64,000 nt of DNA from Oscillospiraceae bacterium. GTDB lineage: Bacteria; Bacillota; Clostridia; Oscillospirales; Ruminococcaceae. The notes under the pieces were generated by a model. The model had not been told where the DNA came from. It made no database searches and saw only the letters and a program-made list of their open reading frames with translations. Positions 59,354 to 64,000 of the stretch are shown in pieces (position 1 is the stretch's first letter; every line of letters starts with the position of its first letter). The translations under genes were made by a program, and so were the position numbers. The stretch covers positions 1-64,000 of the forward strand of contig CAAGBS010000027.1 in the NCBI GenBank assembly GCA_900768125.1, in the 5' to 3' direction.

Positions 59354-60460
59354 TTAATTCTTTTCGCCGTCAAGTCTCAGTTCGCTGCGGCTGCTGTTTT
59401 TTCCGAGAAGGTCTCCGCCGTCGGGGAGTATCACGGTAAATTCGGTGCCTTTCCCGAGGTCGCTCTGCACGCCTATCCTGCCGCCGCACATCTCCACTAT
59501 CTTCTTCGCCAGCGGAAGCCCCAGACCGTTGCCCTTGGTGGCATGGGAGCTGTCCGCCTGATAGAATTTCTCGAATATATGCGGGAGCGAGTTCTTCGGT
59601 ATGCCTATACCGTTGTCGCGCACGCGTATGGTTATCACTCCCGCGCTGCGGTGGCAGCTGACGAATATGCTGCCGCCCTCCGGGGTGAATTTGACTGCAT
59701 TGTCAAAAAGGTTGTTCCAGACGTGCGCCAGCATCTGTTCGTTCCAGCAGAATTTCACATCGTCAAGCTCCATCGAAAGGTCGATGTTTTTTTCTGCCCA
59801 GTGGGGTTCAAGGCGGAGCATGCAGGTGCGAAGCTGCTCGTCCAGCGAAAATTCGGTCTTGGTGATGATGTCCGTGGTCTCAAGGCTTGTCATCAGCAAT
59901 GTGTTTGCGGAAAGTTCGGACAGATATTCGGTCTCCTCGAGGATTATCTTGGAGAACTCCTTCTGCTGCTCCGGGGTGAGATTGCCGTTGTGCAGCTGCT
60001 GCGCAAAGCCGCGTATCGACACCAGCGGAGTTTTGAACTCGTGCGAGAAGCTCGCTATGAAGTCCTTGTTGAACATGGCGTTTTTGTTAAGTTCACGGGT
60101 CATCTCGTTGAACACCTTGATGAGATCGGAAAGCTCCCGGACGGTGTGCTTTTCCGCCCAGCCCATGTCCACCTGCACGGAGTAATCCCCGGCGGAGACT
60201 TTCTTCGTTGCCTTGATGAGTTCCACCAGAGGCTTCAGGAAAAGGCTTCCCGCGATGAAAGACAGCAGGGTGCCGATGATGATGCTGCTGACTACGGACG
60301 CGATTATATTTTCCGTATCGCTGCTTCCGTTTGAGACCACCATATCAATTGCGATGCGCGCGGTGAACGAGAGTATGTCCGCGCTGACGGTTATCATCAG
60401 TATCAGCAGGCTCAGCTTTATGCCAAGGCGGGTTATTATCGGGTATCTTTTCTTGTTCAT
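59354..60460 (-). CDS. Sensor histidine kinase
   Basis: This membrane kinase of 368 residues has two hydrophobic segments (about 14-36 and 52-76) and a short external loop between them. It continues with HAMP (about 77-128), HisKA with the phosphorylated H140 in SFSHEFKTPL, and a HATPase_c domain with N box NNLFDNAVKF, G1 DNGIGIP and G2 GNGLGLPLAKK. The tiny sensor loop suggests sensing in or at the membrane. It overlaps the response regulator gene by 4 bp. Confidence 0.94.
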   Translation of the reverse strand: MNKKRYPIITRLGIKLSLLILMITVSADILSFTARIAIDMVVSNGSSDTENIIASVVSSIIIGTLLSFIAGSLFLKPLVELIKATKKVSAGDYSVQVDMGWAEKHTVRELSDLIKVFNEMTRELNKNAMFNKDFIASFSHEFKTPLVSIRGFAQQLHNGNLTPEQQKEFSKIILEETEYLSELSANTLLMTSLETTDIITKTEFSLDEQLRTCMLRLEPHWAEKNIDLSMELDDVKFCWNEQMLAHVWNNLFDNAVKFTPEGGSIFVSCHRSAGVITIRVRDNGIGIPKNSLPHIFEKFYQADSSHATKGNGLGLPLAKKIVEMCGGRIGVQSDLGKGTEFTVILPDGGDLLGKNSSRSELRLDGEKN

Positions 60461-61152
60461 GGCTTGTCATTCGGCTTCTCTGCGGTCTTGACCGCCTTGT
60501 AGCCCAGACCGCGGACGGTCACTATCTGTATGTCCTTGTTGTCTTTCAGGCGGTCGCGCAGGCGGTTTATGTGTACGTCTACGGTGCGCGCTTCGGATTC
60601 GCTGTCCATGTCCCAGAACTCTTCCATCAGGCTTGCGCGGGTGAAAGTCTTGTTCGGGAAAGACAGCAGCTTGAACAATATCTGAAATTCCTTTTTCGGC
60701 ATCTGAACTTCAGTGCCGTTCTGTATCAGCGTGAATGAATCGTATATCAGCGTTGTAGTGCCTACGGTTATGCGCTGTTCCTCTGATATCCGGGCGCGGC
60801 GGAGGAGTGCGCGTATCCGGAGTATCATCTCAACATCGTCCACAGGCTTCACCATGAAATCGTCGGTGCCCATCGTGAACGCCTTGCGGACGTCCTCGGC
60901 GCTGTCCCGCGCGGTGATTATCAGCACGGGAATGCTGCTGCCGCTGTCGCGCATAGTTTTCAGGAATGTGTAGCCGTCCATCGTGGGCATCATCAGGTCG
61001 AGTATCACAAGGTCGATGTGGGTGGTCTCCATCAGCTTCAGTGCCTGTGCGCCGTCCCCGGCGGTGTAGGGCTGATAGCCGTTCTTTTCAAGCGTGTATT
61101 CGTACAGACGGCGGATATGCGCCTGGTCGTCTACCACCAGAATGTTGAACAT
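60457..61152 (-). CDS. OmpR-family response regulator
   Basis: This 231-residue regulator has a receiver domain (about 1-118; DD at 8-9, phosphoacceptor D52 in VILDLMMP, K in MVKPVDD) and a winged-helix DNA-binding domain (about 125-222; FTRASLMEEFWD, RTVDVHINRLRDRL, VRGLGYK). ATG 61152 follows GGAGG at 5-6 nt; longer upstream versions would run into ispD. Paired with the adjacent histidine kinase. Confidence 0.94.
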   Translation of the reverse strand: MFNILVVDDQAHIRRLYEYTLEKNGYQPYTAGDGAQALKLMETTHIDLVILDLMMPTMDGYTFLKTMRDSGSSIPVLIITARDSAEDVRKAFTMGTDDFMVKPVDDVEMILRIRALLRRARISEEQRITVGTTTLIYDSFTLIQNGTEVQMPKKEFQILFKLLSFPNKTFTRASLMEEFWDMDSESEARTVDVHINRLRDRLKDNKDIQIVTVRGLGYKAVKTAEKPNDKP

Positions 61153-61154
61153 AA

Positions 61155-61832
61155 TTACCTCCGTAAAACTGATTCCGCGATGGGGATATCCTGAGGGCGG
61201 GTTATCTTCATGTTGCAGGCGGTCACCGGGGTGATGTGAACCGGTTCGCCGCATTGCTCCAGCAGGGCGCTGTCATCGGTGAGCGTATCAGCGCGGCTTC
61301 CGAGTTTTTCCACGCATGACAGGTAAAGCTCTTTCCGGAATGCCTGCGGGGTCTGGGCGGCGTAAAGTGTGCTTCTGTCCGGCGTGGAGGTTATCACGCC
61401 GCCGCTGACCCGCTTTATCGTGTCCGTGACGGGAGCGGCTGCGATGGAAGCGCCGTATTCTATAGTATCAGCAAGCACGCGGTCGATATCCTCGGTGGAA
61501 ATCAGCGGGCGGGCGCCGTCGTGTATCGCGATATAGCCGCTGTCATCGGAGACCTGCTCCAGCGCATTCCTGACCGACAGGAAGCGAGTCGCCCCGCCGT
61601 GTACCGCAGATTTCAGCTTCGATATTCCGTGCTTTTGGCAGAGGGCGGCGTATTCGGCTTCCTCTCCGGCGGGGACTGCAAGGATAATTTCCCGTACGTT
61701 TTCCGACCGCTGGAATGCCAGCGCGCTTCTTATGACCACCGGGATACCGTCAAGCAGGGCGAGTTGTTTATTTATGCCGTTCATTCGGGAAGCGCTTCCG
61801 CCGGCGAGAATTATTGCAGAGAACGCAGCCAT
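61155..61832 (-). CDS. ispD: 2-C-methyl-D-erythritol 4-phosphate cytidylyltransferase
   Basis: IspD transfers CMP to MEP in the non-mevalonate isoprenoid pathway. The 225-residue product has the nucleotidyltransferase N-terminus IILAGGSASRMNGINKQ, the HDGARPLIS motif (about residue 103), PVTDTIKR and TPQAFR. It overlaps the pheA stop by 1 bp and sits 2 bp before the response regulator gene. The usual partner ispF is not adjacent. Confidence 0.95.
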   Translation of the reverse strand: MAAFSAIILAGGSASRMNGINKQLALLDGIPVVIRSALAFQRSENVREIILAVPAGEEAEYAALCQKHGISKLKSAVHGGATRFLSVRNALEQVSDDSGYIAIHDGARPLISTEDIDRVLADTIEYGASIAAAPVTDTIKRVSGGVITSTPDRSTLYAAQTPQAFRKELYLSCVEKLGSRADTLTDDSALLEQCGEPVHITPVTACNMKITRPQDIPIAESVLRR

Positions 61833-62965
61833 CAGTTCACCGCGTGGAAATTTCCGTGGAAGCGGAAGTAGCTGTATTCGGTCTGGAAATTGTTCAGCAG
61901 GCGGAGCACCACCGGCTGTTCGATGTTTCCGGAGAACTCGAGGTAGAACATAAATTCGTCCTCCTCGGTGCGGAACTCCAGCGGGAGCGGCTTGCTCTGA
62001 ATCTTGGTGAGGTCAAGCTCGTTCACCGCAAACTTTGTCAGCATTCTGTAGAGCGAACCGGAGATATGCGGCAGTGAAACGGAAACTGCGATGGTGTCCG
62101 CGCCACTGTAGACCTCTATCTCCTTTGAGATGCAGAAGAAGCGGGTCGCATTGTTGGGGTCGGCGGCTATCGCGGGGTTCACGATATCAAGTCCGTGCAG
62201 GTCGGCGCATTCGCGGGAGCAGATACAGCCAAGTTCGCTGCTGCGGTTTTCCGCGACCATCTGCGCCGCCATCGCGTTGTTTGCGTAGGGGATAACGGTA
62301 AGTCCCGGGCGGGAGGAGATGTATTCGCCGCACTGGCGTATAGCCTGCTCGTGCCCGAAAAGAATGCGGATATCCGATTCCTTTACGCCGTGCTTCGCCG
62401 CGAGGACGTGGGTGCAGGGCACGGTAACGGTGCGGTTAACGAAGACGCGGTGCTTTTCAAGCAGCTCCATGTTGGCGGTGACTTCTCCGGCGGTGCTGTT
62501 CTCGACAGGCACCACGCCGTAGTCTGCGTCACCCTTTTCGACTGCTTCGAATACCTCCGCGAAGCTTGCGTGGAAATCCATTCGGCCGTCCGGAAACAGC
62601 TTCTGCGCCGCCGCATGCCCGTAAGCTCCCGCGATACCCTGCACAGCCACCTGCGGGGACTGCTTCACACGGTCGGCGTGCGGTATGCTTATCGCCGGGG
62701 TTATCGTGTTGTTCTGGCGGCATTTGGAGATATCCATTATGTTAGTGAAAAGGAACTCTGCGGAGCTTTTCAGTTCTTCGGGGGAGCGGTCCCTGACGGA
62801 GCGGATTATCGCTTTTTCGCGCTCGCTCTGGAACACCACCATGTTGTGCTCAGCCTTGTACTGCGCCACCTGGCAGGTGAGTCCCATTCTCTGCTTGAAC
62901 AGCTCGAGAAGCCGGTCGTCTATCGCGTCTATATTCTTTCTTATCTCGCCTAAATCAAGCTCCAT
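61832..62965 (-). CDS. pheA: Bifunctional chorismate mutase/prephenate dehydratase
   Basis: This P-protein makes phenylpyruvate from chorismate. The 377-residue product has an AroQ-type chorismate mutase domain (about 1-85; IRKNIDAIDDRLLELFKQRM), a prephenate dehydratase domain (about 105-285; QGIAGAYGHAAAQKL, ENSTAGEV, NATRFFCIS) and a C-terminal ACT regulatory domain (about 293-365). In the ACT part the usual ESRP phenylalanine motif reads QSKP, and GALY reads GSLY, so feedback control may be altered. It is followed directly by ispD. Confidence 0.95.
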   Translation of the reverse strand: MELDLGEIRKNIDAIDDRLLELFKQRMGLTCQVAQYKAEHNMVVFQSEREKAIIRSVRDRSPEELKSSAEFLFTNIMDISKCRQNNTITPAISIPHADRVKQSPQVAVQGIAGAYGHAAAQKLFPDGRMDFHASFAEVFEAVEKGDADYGVVPVENSTAGEVTANMELLEKHRVFVNRTVTVPCTHVLAAKHGVKESDIRILFGHEQAIRQCGEYISSRPGLTVIPYANNAMAAQMVAENRSSELGCICSRECADLHGLDIVNPAIAADPNNATRFFCISKEIEVYSGADTIAVSVSLPHISGSLYRMLTKFAVNELDLTKIQSKPLPLEFRTEEDEFMFYLEFSGNIEQPVVLRLLNNFQTEYSYFRFHGNFHAVN

Positions 62966-62967
62966 GC

Positions 62968-64000
62968 TCAGTTTTCCTCATCTTCCTGTGTGATATATTC
63001 TTCCGTTACCGGGATACCCTCGCCGGTGTACCACGGCTCTGATGTTTCCTCGGCGGTCGGCTCGACTGTCGGCGGATAATTCTCGGCGCAGTATACTATG
63101 ACTTCCTGGCCGTTTTCAACGTCAACGAGGTCGCCTATTTCAACGCTGCACTTGAATACATATCCGTCCTCCGCTTCGTTGGAGCGCTCGGTCTCCACGG
63201 AGTACTTGATGTTCAGCTTGCTAAGTTCCGCTATGTATTTGTCCGGGGACTGTCCGGTGTAGTCCGGCAGCGGGACTCTGCTCGGTCCCTTGCTGACCTT
63301 GACGGCTACGGTGACTCCGGCGGTGACTTCCTTTCCGGGGTCTATGCTCTGGTCGTACATCATTCCGCTGGCGTAGGTGTCGGAATATTCATATGTGGGC
63401 ACAAATGTGAATGTGCTTCCGTAGCGCTCGGTCTCGTAATCGTAGCTTCTTCCGGAGAAGTCCGGCATTCTTATCGTGTCGGCAACGCTGGTCGGCTCCT
63501 GCTGTGAGGTGGCGGCGCTGGTGTCCTCGGGGGCTGATGTTTCCACGGTCTCGGCGGTCGCCTGCACTGTGGCTTCCGCGGTTGACTCCGCGCCCTGACC
63601 TCTGCCGGAGAATGCTCCGTTGAGCGTCATGACGAATACCACGATGAACGCTGCGACTACCAGTCCGGCTATCACCATCACCGCGATGGTCTTGTTGCGC
63701 TCGCGGCGCTGCTTCTGCTCGCGGCGGGTCAGCTTCGCCTTTTCTGCGGGAGCGGGCTCTGCGGGCTTCGGCTGGGTGAAGAGCCGATCTACGAACTCGG
63801 TTATAGTGCGGATACGGGATTCCGGAGAGATATCCAGACCCTCCATTATAACTGCGGAGATGTTCGCGGGGACGTTGCGGTTTATCATCATCGGCTCCAT
63901 GAGACTGGTGCCGTTTCTTGCGATGGCTTCGGTCGGCGTACAGCCGGTAAGGCAGCGGTAGAGCACTGCGGAAATGCCGTACACGTCAGTCCAGGTGCCG
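62968..64000 (-). CDS. Ser/Thr protein kinase with PASTA repeats, partial (5' end outside window)
   Basis: The frame is open through the right edge. The first visible residues (GTWTDVYGISAVLYRCLTG) are the subdomain IX region of a Hanks-type kinase. After the kinase end come a basic linker, one membrane helix (about 100-124 of the visible part, IAVMVIAGLVVAAFIVVFVM), a Thr/Ala/Glu-rich segment, and two PASTA-type repeats (MPDFSGRSYD, VPLPDYTGQSPD) that probably sense muropeptides. An acidic tail ends the protein. A GTG at 63984 is not the true start. It is the first visible gene of the minus-strand block, 3 bp before pheA. Confidence 0.9.
   Translation of the reverse strand, partial: GTWTDVYGISAVLYRCLTGCTPTEAIARNGTSLMEPMMINRNVPANISAVIMEGLDISPESRIRTITEFVDRLFTQPKPAEPAPAEKAKLTRREQKQRRERNKTIAVMVIAGLVVAAFIVVFVMTLNGAFSGRGQGAESTAEATVQATAETVETSAPEDTSAATSQQEPTSVADTIRMPDFSGRSYDYETERYGSTFTFVPTYEYSDTYASGMMYDQSIDPGKEVTAGVTVAVKVSKGPSRVPLPDYTGQSPDKYIAELSKLNIKYSVETERSNEAEDGYVFKCSVEIGDLVDVENGQEVIVYCAENYPPTVEPTAEETSEPWYTGEGIPVTEEYITQEDEEN

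Noticed and set aside
1..64000. CRISPR array, insertion sequence, integrase or tRNA
   Set aside because: I saw no regularly spaced repeats, transposase or integrase proteins, or tRNA cloverleaf sequence anywhere in the window.

Overview
The window reads as a chromosomal segment of a motile, anaerobic Clostridia-type Firmicute, most likely Ruminococcaceae/Oscillospiraceae. The clues are a class A RNase P RNA, a long Clostridia-style fla/che operon, pyruvate:ferredoxin oxidoreductase, a GH130 mannoside phosphorylase close to the Ruminococcus albus enzymes, YtrA-type GntR/ABC operons, strong Shine-Dalgarno sites and vegetative promoters with 17-nt spacers. Family assignments come from recognising motifs by eye; no database search was run.

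Region 1 (1-7.5 kb) has rnpB on the minus strand, a small membrane protein, an orphan MacB/LolD-type ABC ATPase, a LacI-sensor diguanylate cyclase, a dCache chemoreceptor and the housekeeping ATPase YchF. Region 2 (7.5-12.7 kb) has a NERD protein, then a TPP-riboswitch-controlled operon thiD-thiC-thiW-thiM-thiE. This operon makes the pyrimidine half of thiamine and salvages the thiazole half. A hairpin-dense leader lies between thiC and thiW. Region 3 (12.9-22.5 kb) is accessory: a lone GH130 phosphorylase, a phage-like holin/endolysin cassette, and two tandem GntR-ABC operons, each with its own promoter and terminator.

Region 4 (22.8-49.0 kb) is one collinear motility operon of about 26 kb: flgBC-fliEFGHIJK-flgD-(flagellar operon protein)-flgE-flbD-motAB-fliM-fliY-cheY-fliOPQR-flhBA-sigma28-flgF/G-cheC-cheD. 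It starts at a vegetative promoter, has a second promoter before motB, and ends at an intrinsic terminator. fliL, flhF and flhG are missing from their usual places. CheA, CheW, CheB, CheR and flagellin are not in the window.

Region 5 (49.2-55.4 kb) has nifJ, a secreted bacterial Ig-like protein, an XRE regulator, and an ECF sigma factor whose anti-sigma partner gene is interrupted by an in-frame TAG. Region 6 (64.0-55.4 kb, minus strand) is a long tightly packed block: Ser/Thr kinase with PASTA repeats (cut by the window edge), pheA, ispD, a two-component system, an unknown gene, a Cu/Zn-SOD-like protein, ahcY, a DUF2625 gene and punA, closed by a terminator.

I found no CRISPR array, transposase, tRNA or rRNA. 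The best leads for something undescribed are the thiW leader RNA, the DUF2625 gene coupled between ahcY and punA, the stand-alone lysis cassette with an inverted repeat across its promoter, and the amber-interrupted anti-sigma gene.
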